From Liquidambar formosana (taxonomy: Eukaryota; Streptophyta; Magnoliopsida; Saxifragales; Altingiaceae): DNA of 64,000 nucleotides. Below, piece after piece: positions 1-11,916 of the stretch. The notes beneath the pieces are model-generated. The model ran no database searches. It had not been told where the DNA came from and was given only the letters and a program-made list of their open reading frames with translations. How positions within the stretch are numbered: the first letter of the stretch is position 1; each line of letters begins with the position of its first letter. Location: assembly GCA_039720395.1 (NCBI GenBank), contig CM077826.1, positions 36,422,790-36,486,789 on the forward strand, given 5' to 3'. Position numbers and translations under genes: made by a program.

Positions 1-1
1 T

Positions 2-127
2 TGCAGAGAAGATATTATGGAAGCAGTGACAACAGCTTATGAACACGACTTGAGGAAGAAAAGAAGACATGCAAGCGAGGAGAAGAAAGCTGAAGAGCGA
101 GCTGCAAAGAAGCCCAAGAAAAACTGA
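2..127 (+). CDS. C-terminal tail of an opposite-strand ORF downstream of pol in element X (partial)
   Basis: An open frame enters from the window edge and ends at the TGA at 125-127, about 41 codons. It is very rich in Lys, Glu, Arg and Ala and ends in a KKPKKN-type basic tail, which could be a nuclear localisation signal (inference). It runs tail-to-tail with the integrase frame that ends at 450. Tat-lineage elements are known to carry additional ORFs, often antisense, between pol and the 3' LTR, and the position fits that. The fragment is too short to say whether it belongs to a plant mobile domain protein. Confidence 0.45.
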   Translation, partial: CREDIMEAVTTAYEHDLRKKRRHASEEKKAEERAAKKPKKN

Positions 128-449
128 AGACTCAATAGAATAGGGTATTTATGGCATATTTATAGTTCTTTTACTTAATACCAATGAATTGCTATGTCAA
201 TCAATTTTAGTTTTGAATAAATTGCCAATAATAAATCAAATTTGGGATTTTCTTGTTTGATTTAGACCGCACCCAAGGTAACTTTATGGGTTGCCTACGT
301 ATCTCCATGGTTTTTTTTTTCTTTCTTTTTGTTTTTTTGTTTTTTGTTTGTTTTTTTTTTTGTTTTTGAATGGAGAATCAGGTCTTACGTAGTTCTTATG
401 CCTTAACTTTTGCCTAGGCCGCCCTTACGGGTTTTCAACCTAGCAGGCT
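128..449. other. Non-coding stretch between the convergent ends of the opposite-strand ORF and pol in X
   Basis: AT-rich, with a T-dominated low-complexity tract at about 309-366 (T runs broken by single G or C). Contains TTGCCTACGTATC at about 291-303, related to the CTACGTA core found in the Gypsy LTRs of this window. No gene seen. Confidence 0.5.
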
Positions 450-930
450 TCAAACATGATATTTCTTCAATTGATCCAAATTAGTTGGACGAGCGAACTC
501 AATTCCATCTAAATCCATGAGGCGAACAGCCCCTGCTGGCAATATCTCTTTGATAATGTATGGCCCACCCCAACTTGGCTTGAATTTTCGCCGCGGATCG
601 AACACTGGAGCTCTGATTTCTTTCAGCACTACATCCCCTTTCTTTAGACCTCGATCTTTGACATGCTTGTTGAATGCTCTGGCAACTCTCCGTTGATACC
701 CCTGAACATGATACAGCGCCCTTAAACGCCTTTCATCCAGCAAAGCTAACTCATCATAGCGGCTCTTAACCCAGTCCACTTCTGTTATCTGGCTCTCCAC
801 GGCAACTCTTAGTGAAGGAACTTCCAATTCAACTGGCAACACGGCCTCCATTCCATAAACTAGAGAATAAGGGGTAGCCCCTGTTGACGACCTTATTGAT
901 GTTCTGTAACCCCATAGAGCCAATGGCAAC
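450..930 (-). CDS. Integrase C-terminal part of element X pol
   Basis: End of the pol polyprotein: the last helices of the integrase core (the ALWGYRTS and TPYSLVYG motifs typical of Gypsy integrases) and the C-terminal DNA-binding region, with a GPY-like GGPYIIKEI segment and the end FARPTNLDQLKKYHV before the stop at 450-452. Translation in this frame does run on upstream into the LTR at 931, but those residues (beginning MLCIVRFMG) are read-through into the Copia insertion and are not part of the protein. The true upstream continuation is at 10545, across the GCAAC duplication. The frame is intact here. Confidence 0.9.
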
Positions 931-2588
931 TGTTGGGAATCGAACAAAGAGGGAAAAATACAAAGGCGGAATATAAAAATTTTTCCTACGATTCCCAATC
1001 CCATGAATCTAACTATGCATAACACAAAATCAAACCCTAACTACAAAGAGGGTTAGAACACTTACAGAATTTTTGTCTTCTCCTTTTTGCTCCAAGCTTT
1101 GATTCCGGACAGCGGTGAATGAGCAGCCCAAGTGTGCTGCCTCCAACGGTATCCACACCTAGCTAGAGCTTCAAGTCCTTTCTTTCTTCTTCCTTGTTGT
1201 TGATAGAGGTGGAGAAGAGAGAGAGAGAGAAGAGAGCCTCCAAGGGGCTGGACGGCTAGGGTTTATTGTGCAAGCCTCTTATGCCATGTCACACATAAGT
1301 GTGACTTATATAGGCAGCCCACCAAAGGGGGCTGGCCATAGGGAAGAAACCCTAATAGGGTTATGTGTAATTACTCTTAATTGCACATTAACCCCTATTA
1401 TTTGTATCAAATACAAATAGGCCTATAAAGAACTATTCTTTATTCACTAAAACCCTTTCTCTCATAGACTTTAAAGCCCTTCTTGCATGATCAGTGTGTG
1501 ACCCATTGGGTTCACATCATTAAGTAGTAGGAATAGCATGAGGTGTGCACAATGGAACTCTTTCCATTTAGGGTCTAATTGGAACTCCTTCCAATTCCCT
1601 AATTGATTATAACTCACTTATATCAATTAGGGCTTCTACTAACCATGAGTAACACCTAGCATATGGCTCATGGTGTGGTCCTTAATGAGGTGAATAGTCA
1701 TTTACAAAGAACCCTTCTGTTATAGTTTATAGGTTACAATTGCATCCTTCCTTCAACACAATGTCTCCAATTGAACTAATAGGACATGGAAGTCTGTCAA
1801 GTCCCTAGTTCAATTACTTTATACTCATTCATAGATATCAACTCATTGATGAACTCATGAAACTCTTTTCATATTCATTCTACCATGGCCATGGATTTAA
1901 TGAGTTATATTATGAATGCTATATGAGACATTCTCTCTCTTTTTCCTGAGAGTGATGGATCCCTTGTTGATCACTCACATGCCTTCATACACATAGCAGT
2001 AGGGCCAATGAACACCTTTGCAAACCCCTGAATAGGATTTGCACTTAGTGTTATCAAACTTCTAAAGCTACATGCATAAGGCAACTATGGTGTGTCAGGT
2101 CTAAGGATTACTTGTACCACTATAACAATGAGAAACTAATTGACAGGCAGGAAAAACTCCATTCAGTTTATCTCATATCTTTGGTCACATTCAGTGTACC
2201 TATTCTCGTAATAGGCACCCACTTGTTGGTTGTAGTGTCTCCACACAAATAGCTTGAGACTAGCTATCCTCCTATAGAGTCAACCTAACAAGTGCTAGTC
2301 CTATGGTTCATTACTGTCCATCATAGTGAACCTTCAACTAGGAATGCTTTAGGAGTTTAGTACAGAGATATATCTATAGTCTCAAAATTACAACTCTTTG
2401 TAATTCCATATTCTCAACTCTAACTCCATGGACATATTATGTAAATATAAATGATGCATATAAACATAATAGAATAAGCCCTTTTATTAAATCAATAATA
2501 AATGTGACATACATAAATGAAATCAAATGATTGTTCCTAATCCCTAAACAATCATCTCTATGATTGGCTCTAGGGCATAATCCTAACA
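931..2588 (-). repeat. 3' LTR of Copia copy 1
   Basis: Starts TGTTGGGAAT and ends ATCCTAACA on the plus strand (TG...CA). A TATA-like CTATATAAG on the minus strand (1305-1313) adjoins the palindrome GTCACAC-N4-GTGTGAC (1288-1305). A GA-rich microsatellite lies near 1211-1237. The element-sense 3' end forms a stem with arms TTGGGAATCG and CGATTCCCAA. Confidence 0.95.
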
Positions 2589-2604
2589 ATCTCCCACTTG
2601 CACT
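2589..2604 (-). other. Polypurine tract of Copia copy 1
   Basis: On the minus strand the sequence immediately before the 3' LTR is CAAGTGGGAGAT, followed by TGTTAGGATT. This purine-rich junction is characteristic of plant Ty1/Copia elements, where it primes plus-strand DNA synthesis. Confidence 0.85.
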
Positions 2605-5600
2605 AAAGCCAATCGACCATGTATCGCATACCTATCTTCTCAAGATGTTGGTCCTAGACATAACCAATTATGTTTTAAAGCTTTAGTCAGTAGGTCTACA
2701 AAAACTTATGTAGATAATATCTTCTGTAATGTATCTATTACCTTTTCCAATGATTCCTCTAATCACTTGGAATTGCCGCTCTATGTGTTTGGACTTTTGA
2801 TGAGACCGTGATTCCTATACTTGAGATATAGACCCATTGTTGTCACAAAACAAGGTGTGGGCAACTCAATGGAAGGAACAACTCTAAGTTCTAAATGAAC
2901 TTATAGATCCAAACAGTCTCCTAGACAATGCGACAATTAATTCACCCTTAATAATGGAATCCACTGTATCTTTCATACAATTCTTCCATTAAGTATTTCA
3001 CCAACTAAAGTGAATATAAAATATACCCCATATGGATTATATCCAAATCCATATACCCATCTACTATGAGTTTACAATTTCCATATACAATCCAATATTC
3101 CAAATTTGAATTGATTGATAACTATTTGTAACAATTACAACATAATAGATATCAGGTTCAATACATAGTGTAAAATAAGGCTTCTTAACACTTTAAGAAT
3201 CTTACTTGTGTTATCCTAGGGCACATGCCCTTGAATAATGAATTCTTATCTGAAGTAAATCAGACCTCCCTTAGAATTCTCCATGTTGAACTCCTTCAAC
3301 ATTTCAACTATGTTTAATGATTTGGAGATACTTAGCAATCTATATGATCTATCTCTACAGATCTTATTGGATGCTTTTGCCAAATCTTTCATGAATTAGT
3401 TTTTCTCCAAAAACTAAAACTTTACATTAGATAACATTCATATATCATTCATAATGATTATGATGTCATCCATACTTAGGATAAAGAAAAACGATCGCAC
3501 TCCCACTAACCTTTTATACACTCATGGTCCATCTATACAATGAGAGAAATCAAACAATTTGATTACTTCAACTTTATAGATGTTCTAATTATGAGAACCT
3601 TGTAGTCTATTAATAGACTTCTATAACTTACACACTTTTATGGTTTTTCACCATTTGATATAACATCTTTATATCCTTTTTGACATATCTTATATTCAAA
3701 ATGTGTGTTTATAGATAACAAGATCCAAATGGATTTCAGCATAACTATTATCAAACAAGTTTCTTTATAGACAACTTTTTGCCTATGTTGAAAACATTCT
3801 TAAATAGCCAAGCCTTTTAGGTCTCTACCTATCCATATTGGATTTAATGACTCTTAGTCATTTCTCGAGTTGATGTGAAACATCGTCTAGTCATAATCAA
3901 TAGGATTATCTTAGTGATCTTTATCACCAAAGAACAATTCTTTCACATTCTAATGGAGATACAATATCTCTCTTATGGTAAAGAAATATCCAATTTGATC
4001 TATGAAAAGAATGTGGTGTAGTTAAAGGTTTTGCCTCAACAGAGACAAGGGTTGGATCTTTGTTCGTTTGTGGTTTTATAGACAATTCTATAAATTCTAT
4101 CTATTTTTGCATTTTTCTTGAATGAACTCTTTCCCAAGAAAATCTAGCAAACATCCTAATGGACAACTTTTGTTCATTAGGGTAATAGAAATACTATCCC
4201 AACCACTTTTGGGATATACCACAATTCAACACTTACTTGACCTTATTTCCAGATTGTCTACATTATGTTTCTAGACATACGTAGCACAAGCCCAAGCCTT
4301 AACTTCTTTAAGTTGGGTTTCTTCCCATATCATATCTGATATAATTGGGACAAAACTAGAGTGAACCCTAAATTATCAATATGTAGCAATTTTAAGGTAT
4401 ATCCTAGATGGATACATTAGTAAAACTCATTATGGATCAAACCATATCTTAATAGGGTTCAATTCATTCTCTTAGATTCACCATTGAGCTATGGTATTCT
4501 AAGATGAGTCTACTATAATTGAATGCATGCTCTACATGACTATATACATCACAATGTATTAGTCAAATTATAAATGTAACTCTTTCACTTCACCAAGTAA
4601 AAGATGGGTTTGGTCATCTCATAACCAAGTCATAATCGTTACATTTAAATGAGAGTCTCTACATCTCTTGTATTCTCGGAATACGTTGCATTCGCTCTAA
4701 TTAGTCATTTAAATTCAGAAATCAAATTTCTAGAATGTCTTAAATGACCTAGTTAAGAAATAAGTTCCCAAAATTAATCTAGCAACTCTTGCTCTATTAA
4801 AATTTTTAAAGGTAACTTATTATCTACTTAACTTTCTGCTTCAATTTAGATTATACTAGAATCCAAAAACCAAGAAGCAGAACTAACCAACAATTTAGTT
4901 TAGAGCATGAACCAAAACTTCAAAAGTTTGGTTCTTCTAGGAAGACTGATACTTTATCAAGTTCCCTCTACAATACCTTATGTTTACTACAAAATAATTA
5001 TATTTCTTTGTCTTTGACTTTTCAAGACTTGCTTTCCTCTATGCTTCCATTTTAAATCACATCTAGCTTCTCAAGCTATTCTATGTGATTAATCATTTTT
5101 CAAAAGAATGATTATTAATAAACAACTTTTATTACATCCTAGTCCAGAAGAAGTCCTTTACAAGTACTATACTTTATAGTATTATTTTACTCACAATACA
5201 ACCTTTGTACGTGATGTAGGACATCAAAGGCACTTGCATTGACTAATTTTGCTTCTGAAGCTCATTAGTCATCAATACTATCATATAGCATGGCAACAAG
5301 ATGCCAATTGCGCATAGTGTCTTTTTCTTCTTAGGATGTTTTATGGAGGGCCTTTAATAAAAGGCCTAACAGCATATAAACAATCTTTTGAAATTGAGAA
5401 CAATTCTCAATTTCCTAAGTCAATCAAAGAAATTGGGTTTAGTCAAACTATCAATATCCTATATATTAGGAAATAGGGGTTTTGAGATGAGTAATTAGGT
5501 AATCTACATAAACAGAGAATTAGATTTCATTTTTATCCATAATGATTGGGTCTTTAATCATATGGTACCTCCCACTATTTTATCAAATTCCATACACCCT

Positions 5601-6300
5601 CTAATGGAATTCGGGAATCTCATTCCTAATGGGGATTGGGGTCCCACTGTGACCTAGAAGCCTCACATGTTAGTTTCTTGGCTTCTAACCCACAATAAGA
5701 AGACAACTCTTTGTCTATTACTTTATAAGCAAGTTCCAATCGTTTTGCCTCTAGGGAACATACACCTCACATGTTAGTTTCTTGGAATACTTCCCTAGTT
5801 AAGTTAAACCCATCATTCACACAGGTATGTTTCGCCAAATATATACCTCACATGTTAGTTTCTTGGTATATACCAGTTTAGGCACCCCATGATATCTCAT
5901 ATGTGATAGTTTCAAGTAATGTCTTTCACATGGGTAGCTCCTACATGTCTGCAGCCAGGTACCCACATTAAGGGACGTTAGATGATCCTATAATGATGGA
6001 AGGCAATGAAGAATTCATTCCCCAATGACTTCTCCATTTTCAACTTAATATTAAATAAGAGGGGTTTTAAAGGGTCTCATCAAATTAACATGCATCCTAT
6101 GTATCAAAATTTAAATATATAAATTATGCTATTTATAATCGTACATCTCATGCTATTATAAATCATACATCGCATGCTATTATATATCAACATATATAAA
6201 GTACCATATTTTGATATTAGTCCATAAGTGAATAGGTAACATATACCAAACTATAGTATTGGAGCTAATACAATTATCTCATAAATTAAAGCTCCCACTA
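2605..6300 (-). pseudogene. Decayed Copia pol remnant (integrase/RT/RNase H region), copy 1
   Basis: No open frame of useful length survives. Two Copia landmarks can be read on the minus strand. A DLLTKAL-type motif near 2660-2690 corresponds to the end of Copia RNase H (usual form ADPLTKAL). A trace of the RT catalytic YVDD block near 3430-3475 is followed by residues like IIII, with two bases missing from the active-site codons. The order (RNase H end next to the polypurine tract, RT further in) is correct for Copia. The rest is AT-rich and full of stops. Three constant-loop hairpins lie at 5655-5872. Confidence 0.7.
5655..5872. repeat. Three hairpins sharing a 17-nt loop, Copia copy 1
   Basis: The 17-base segment TCACATGTTAGTTTCTT occurs at 5663-5679, 5767-5783 and 5848-5864. 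Each copy is enclosed by its own inverted repeat: TAGAAGCC/GGCTTCTA (8 bp, perfect), an imperfect pair with outer arms AGGGAA/TTCCCT, and TATATACC/GGTATATA (8 bp, perfect). The arms are unrelated to one another. Diverged equivalents lie in copy 2 at about 20577-20800 and 28601-28824. Confidence 0.8.
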
Positions 6301-8873
6301 TGATGATTATGGACTTTGAGAGGATTCAATCCAAGCCAATAGATTGAATCCAAGGTCTAAGGTGGGTGTAGGTGATTGTAAAATAAACCATTTGTAACAT
6401 GCATGCTTTCTTGAAAAACTTCTCTAAGCTTTCAAGTCCTTCAATCTGCTCCCTTGGCTTGATGGTCTCCACCATTGGCTTGTTGGTCTCCACCATTGGC
6501 TTGTTGGGCTCCATCATACTCCTTTGGGTCCACCATGCTCCTTAGTGCGCTCTCGATTACATAACATTTACATAATTTAAAGAAAGGGATACATAAGGGG
6601 AATGTGGGGTACATAAGAGAATGATAGAGAGAGAGGGAGAGGGAAGGTGGCATGCAAGCCCCAAATAAATTACATCACCTTAATAAAATTACAACTCTTG
6701 TAAATAATAACATCCCATTCATAAGACGGCCAATCACAATTGGTTTAAAGGGTATAGTCCATAATCATCATCCAAGCACATACATACAATCTCATTGCGT
6801 AATGTAAAGAAAAACTGTAAGCATTAAAACATATGGGCATTATGGTAATTCTCTTGAATGATTTACATTAATCTCATTAATGCATCCTAATCTTATTAGG
6901 TTTTAACAAAAATATCCAGAATTAAATAAAGTCTTAACATTTAAGACATTACAGTTTCAATTAATCAAATTAATTTAAAACATGTAAAGTTTCCTAAAAT
7001 AACTCTAATATCCAATATTAGGGTTTCCTTAATTAAACAAAACAATTTCATTTAATTAAGAATTTCCAGATTTTAATTTAATCCCTAATTGTGTTTTAAA
7101 CCATTTAAAACATTATAAAATTAATCAATATTAATTAAATAATTAATATAGGAATTAAATAAAATCATTAAAATGATGAATTAGTGTATTAGGGTTTCCT
7201 AAAACCCTAAACCCTAAATGCATAACCCTAAACCCTAAATGCAAGCCCTAATCATTAAATGCCTTATGATTGGTCATTTAATGTCCAATCATTAAAACCC
7301 TAGGTTCATATGGTATTTAATAAAAGGGATTAGGGTTTAATTAATGCCAAATAGGGTATTAATTACCCTTAATTAATTACACTAATTAGGGTTTCCAAAA
7401 CCCTAACCCTAGACATCATTAATGGTATTAATTATGCCCTAACAATCAATAACCATGATTGGTCATTTAATGACCAATCATTAACTCTTAATTAAGGTAA
7501 TTAATATTCCAATTAGGGTTTTAATTAATGCCATAATGGAATTAGGGTTTCATCATTAACTCAAAATTAGGGTTTCATCCTTAACTCTATGCAGCCGTCA
7601 CTACCAGGGGGCTGCCTGAGCTTGACTAGTGGCTGCCATCATCAAGAACAATCAGGGTTTCCAAAACCCATTGCTGGAGCCATTGTTGCAGACCTTGAAG
7701 GTCACAATAGCTTCTAAATCCTTATCAATTCGACTCCTCCATTGAAACCAACTTTTGCATCATGTCCCTACATGAAATACTAAGCTAATAAAAGAGGTTT
7801 GGATGATCGAATCATCACCAATTGTTCTAAACAATTAAAACAACAGTAGGCTGCCCAGAAATTTACAGCATACTGTCCATTGTCAGAAATTGATTTAAAA
7901 CCCAGCAAGATGAATGAATTAGGCTACCAAACGAATTTTCCCAGTATCCTACATGTCTTAGGAAACTAATGCAATTGGTTTCATTCAATTTGGAGTTCCC
8001 TAACTCAAGTTCTAATCAAAACTCCATTGATGACTTTTCTGCAGAAAAATTCTGCTATGCTGTTCATGAAAAATTTTCAAACTTTTTGAATCTTTTTCCA
8101 TCAAAACCTTTTTGAAACTTAAAGAAAATCATATACACATGATATATAATGATCCTACAATGATCTTCCATCATAAATACAGCAGCTTTAATTAGAATTA
8201 ATTGCAAGAACCTTAGGGTTCTAAAACCCAGATTCAGCCTCCATGGTGTTCTTCTCCTTCTTCCTTCTGTTCTAGCATCTTAATCCAATTATGATGCATC
8301 TAAATGCTTGGGAACCTTTCCCTACCATGTCTAGAACATAACCCAAGTGGTGGCAACCATTGCCATGCCTTTGATCTCCATCAATAACTCAAAGTTGTGG
8401 CTATTGCATCATTCCCGAGCAAAACTGTCTTTCCAGACAGCCTGTAGTAAAAAATTCATAACTTTCACTACAGAACTCGGATTGACGAACCGTTTGTTGG
8501 GTTGGAAAGCTTATTCGAAGAGCTTTCTAACCATATATGGATCAAAAATTTTGGAGAAGAACTCTGAATTCGGCATGCAAAACAAGATGACTGTTTTTCA
8601 TGGCTACCATGAAAACTGTTCATAACAGTTTTATAAAACCCTAGTTTCCTTATTCTTCTTCTCCAAACTCAAATCCTATGCAATCCATTGCATCCATGGC
8701 TACACTTAACCATCAATTAGAAGAGGAGTAGAAGAGAATTGACCTAGGGTTCCAAACCCTAAGTTCAGCCATGGAGGAAAACCAATTATGCAGAAAAATT
8801 TTCCAGATTTTTGAATCATTCAACTACACCATAATTACCAGCCCATATGTATTTTGTATTATGCATAATCATG
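6301..8873 (-). other. 5' untranslated/gag-equivalent region of Copia copy 1, no intact gene
   Basis: On the minus strand this lies between the primer site and the pol remnant, where gag would be expected. Short frames exist at 6326-6653 (including a 21-bp tandem repeat near 6455-6515 reading ANGGD-like units), but none resembles a gag protein. 7190-7580 is rich in CCCTAAA-type teloboxes. 7600-8870 is non-coding; an open frame of 92 codons at 8347-8625 has no recognisable motif. Confidence 0.6.
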
Positions 8874-8886
8874 GCTCTGATACCAC
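8874..8886 (-). other. Primer binding site of Copia copy 1 (initiator-Met tRNA)
   Basis: On the minus strand, immediately after the 5' LTR end CCCAACA, the sequence is GTGGTATCAGAGCC. TGGTATCAGAGC is the standard plant site complementary to the 3' end of initiator methionine tRNA. Confidence 0.93.
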
Positions 8887-10544
8887 TGTTGGGAATCGAA
8901 CAAAGAGGGAAAAATACAAAGGCGGAATATAAAAATTTTTCCTACGATTCCCAATCCCATGAATCTAACTATGCATAACACAAAATCAAACCCTAACTAC
9001 AAAGAGGGTTAGAACACTTACAGAATTTTTGTCTTCTCCTTTTTGCTCCAAGCTTTGATTCCGGACAGCGGTGAATGAGCAGCCCAAGTGTGCTGCCTCC
9101 AACGGTATCCACACCTAGCTAGAGCTTCAAGTCCTTTCTTTCTTCTTCCTTGTTGTTGCTAGAGGTGGAGAAGAGAGAGAGAGCGAAGAGAGCCTCCAAG
9201 GGGCTGGACGGCTAGGGTTTATTGTGCAAGCCTCTTATGCCATGTCACACATAAGTGTGACTTATATAGGCAGCCCACCAAAGGGGGCTGGCCATAGGGA
9301 AGAAACCCTAATAGGGTTATGTGTAATTACTCTTAATTGCACATTAACCCCTATTATTTGTATCAAATACAAATAGGCCTATAAAGAACTATTCTTTATT
9401 CACTAAAACCCTTTCTCTCATAGACTTTAAAGCCCTTCTTGCATGATCAGTGTGTGACCCATTGGGTTCACATCATTAAGTAGTAGGAATAGCACGAGGT
9501 GTGCACAATGGAACTCTTTCCATTTAGGGTCTAATTGGAACTCCTTCCAATTCCCTAATTGATTATAACTCACTTATATCAATTAGGGCTTCTACTAACC
9601 ATGAGTAACACCTAGCATATGGCTCATGGTGTGGTCCTTAATGAGGTGAATAGTCATTTACAAAGAACCCTTCTGTTATAGTTTATAGGTTACAATTGCA
9701 TCCTTCCTTCAACACAATGTCTCCAATTGAACTAATAGGACATGGAAGTCTGTCAAGTCCCTAGTTCAATTACTTTATACTCATTCATAGATATCAACTC
9801 ATTGATGAACTCATGAAACTCTTTTCATATTCATTCTACCATGGCCATGGATTTAATGAGTTATATTATGAATGCTATATGAGACATTCTCTCTCTTTTT
9901 CCTGAGAGTGATGGATCCCTTGTTGATCACTCACATGCCTTCATACACATAGCAGTAGGGCCAATGAACACCTTTGCAAACCCCTGAATAGGATTTGCAC
10001 TTAGTGTTATCAAACTTCTAAAGCTACATGCATAAGGCAACTATGGTGTGTCAGGTCTAAGGATTACTTGTACCACTATAACAATGAGAAACTAATTGAC
10101 AGGCAGGAAAAACTCCATTCAGTTTATCTCATATCTTTGGTCACATTCAGTGTACCTATTCTCGTAATAGGCACCCACTTGTTGGTTGTAGTGTCTCCAC
10201 ACAAATAGCTTGAGACTAGCTATCCTCCTATAGAGTCAACCTAACAAGTGCTAGTCCTATGGTTCATTACTGTCCATCATAGTGAACCTTCAACTAGGAA
10301 TGCTTTAGGAGTTTAGTACAGAGATATATCTATAGTCTCAAAATTACAACTCTTTGTAATTCCATATTCTCAACTCTAACTCCATGGACATATTATGTAA
10401 ATATAAATGATGCATATAAACATAATAGAATAAGCCCTTTTATTAAATCAATAATAAATGTGACATACATAAATGAAATCAAATGATTGTTCCTAATCCC
10501 TAAACAATCATCTCTATGATTGGCTCTAGGGCATAATCCTAACA
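8887..10544 (-). repeat. 5' LTR of Copia copy 1
   Basis: Same length as the LTR at 931-2588 (1658 bp), differing at three positions I could find: two near the GA-rich tract and one in GCACGAGG versus GCATGAGG. It carries the promoter copy (minus strand). Confidence 0.95.
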
Positions 10545-11916
10545 GCAACTTCTCATGCCAGTCTGTGTGTGAGTCCGCAGTCTTCTGTAGTATCTTCTTG
10601 ATGTTCTTGTTAGCTGCTTCCACCGCTCCATTAGTCTGAGGACGGTATGGTGACGACAGATGGTGGGCTATGCCGTACTTTTGCAAGAGCTCATGGGTTT
10701 CTTTCTGAAAGTGCTGGCCATTGTCTGAGATAACTTCATGCGGTACCCCATATCGATAGATGATGCTGTGCTGTATAAACTGTGCTACTTTCTTGGAATT
10801 CAAGGTCTTGAAGGATGCTGCTTCCACCCATTTAGTGAAGTAGTCGATGGCAACCAGGATGTATTCATGCCCATTTGACGCCTTTGGCTTGATCTGTCCG
10901 ATGATATCTATCCCCCATACTACGAATGGCCAAGGTGACGACATACTTGTTAAAGGCATAGAAGGCAAATGTTGTCCACTGGCGAATAGTTGGCATTTAT
11001 GGCACTTCTTGACATGTGCGTGGCAGTCCCTTTCCATGGTAGACCAGTAATAGCCTAGCCTCATGATTTTCTTAGCTAACATATAGCCATTCATATGCGG
11101 AGCCCCTGTCCCTTCATGGATTTCTTTAATTAGATGCTCGGCTTCCTCCTCGGTGACACACAGCAGGTGGATCCCGTCGTATGATCTCCGATATAGCTTT
11201 CCTCCACAAAGTACATAGTGACTCGCCAACCACCTTAGGGTTTTTCTATCGATACGAGATGCTCCTTCTGGGTATTCCCTTTCTTCAATGAACTTCTTTA
11301 TGTCATGGAACCACGGACGGCCATCATTTACCTCTCCTCCTCGGATTGCACAACAGTACACAGGCTTGTCTCGGCATTCTATCACCAACGGCTTCACATT
11401 TCCCTCTTCAGGTATCTCCACCATGGATGCTAGGGTCGCCAAGGCATCGGCGAACTGGTTCTTGTTCCTTGAAAGGTAGTTAAATTCTATCTCTGAGAAC
11501 TCCTTGGTTAGAGCTTCCAGGTAGGCATGGTAGGGTAGTAGCTTCTCATCTCGAGTTTTCCATTCCCTTTTTATCTGACAAATGATTAGCGCCGAGTCCC
11601 CGAACACTTCTAATTCTTTGATCCCCAATTCAAGTGCCGCTTCCAGTGCTAGGATACAGGCCTCATACTCAGCAATGTTGTTGGTGGCTTCGAACCCCAA
11701 CTTGACCTCCAACGGTGTAAATGCCTCTTCGGGTGAGACCAGCAGGACTCCTATCCCATAACCTTTCTTATTGGCTGCCCCATCGAAGTATACTCTCCAA
11801 GTTTTTCTACCAATCTCTAGCACGTCCTCATCTGGGAATTGATCGTTGAACGGAGCGGATGATGACACCGGACAGCTGGCTAGGTAGTCTGCGATAACGC
11901 TTCCCTTGATAGACTT
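10545..11916 (-). pseudogene. Second RNase H and integrase of element X pol
   Basis: Minus-strand frame of about 457 codons. It begins with an extra RNase H (VYFDGAANKKGYG, NNIAEYEACILALEAA, then RNKNQFADALATLAS), the feature that separates Tat elements from other Gypsy lineages. It is followed by the integrase: a zinc-binding HHCC region ending CHKCQ, then the catalytic core with D in GIDIIG, D in SDNGQ and E in VEAANKN. All three catalytic acidic residues are present. The open frame runs past 10545 into the Copia LTR; those added residues are not native. Upstream, the same frame is cut by an in-frame TAG at 11917-11919. Confidence 0.9.

Larger units (their letters stand above)
931..10544 (-). 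mobile_element. Copia-derived non-autonomous LTR element, copy 1 (complete, young)
   Basis: Two 1658-bp LTRs (931-2588 and 8887-10544) bound a 6298-bp interior, flanked by a perfect GCAAC duplication at 926-930 and 10545-10549. On the minus strand the primer site (complementary to initiator-Met tRNA) follows the right LTR and a Copia-type polypurine tract precedes the left LTR, which fixes the orientation. I counted three single-base differences between the LTRs by eye. The interior has no long ORF, only decayed traces of Copia RT/RNase H. It is inserted in the integrase of X. Confidence 0.95.

Noticed and set aside
7190..7580. Interstitial telomere or chromosome end
   Set aside because: The CCCTAAA motifs are short, irregular and part of the Copia interior, repeated in every copy; no long telomeric tract.
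8347..8625. 92-codon open frame, also at 23344-23622 and 31368-31646
   Set aside because: It lies in the non-coding interior of the Copia element on the strand opposite to its transcription, and has no protein-family motif. It recurs only because the element does.
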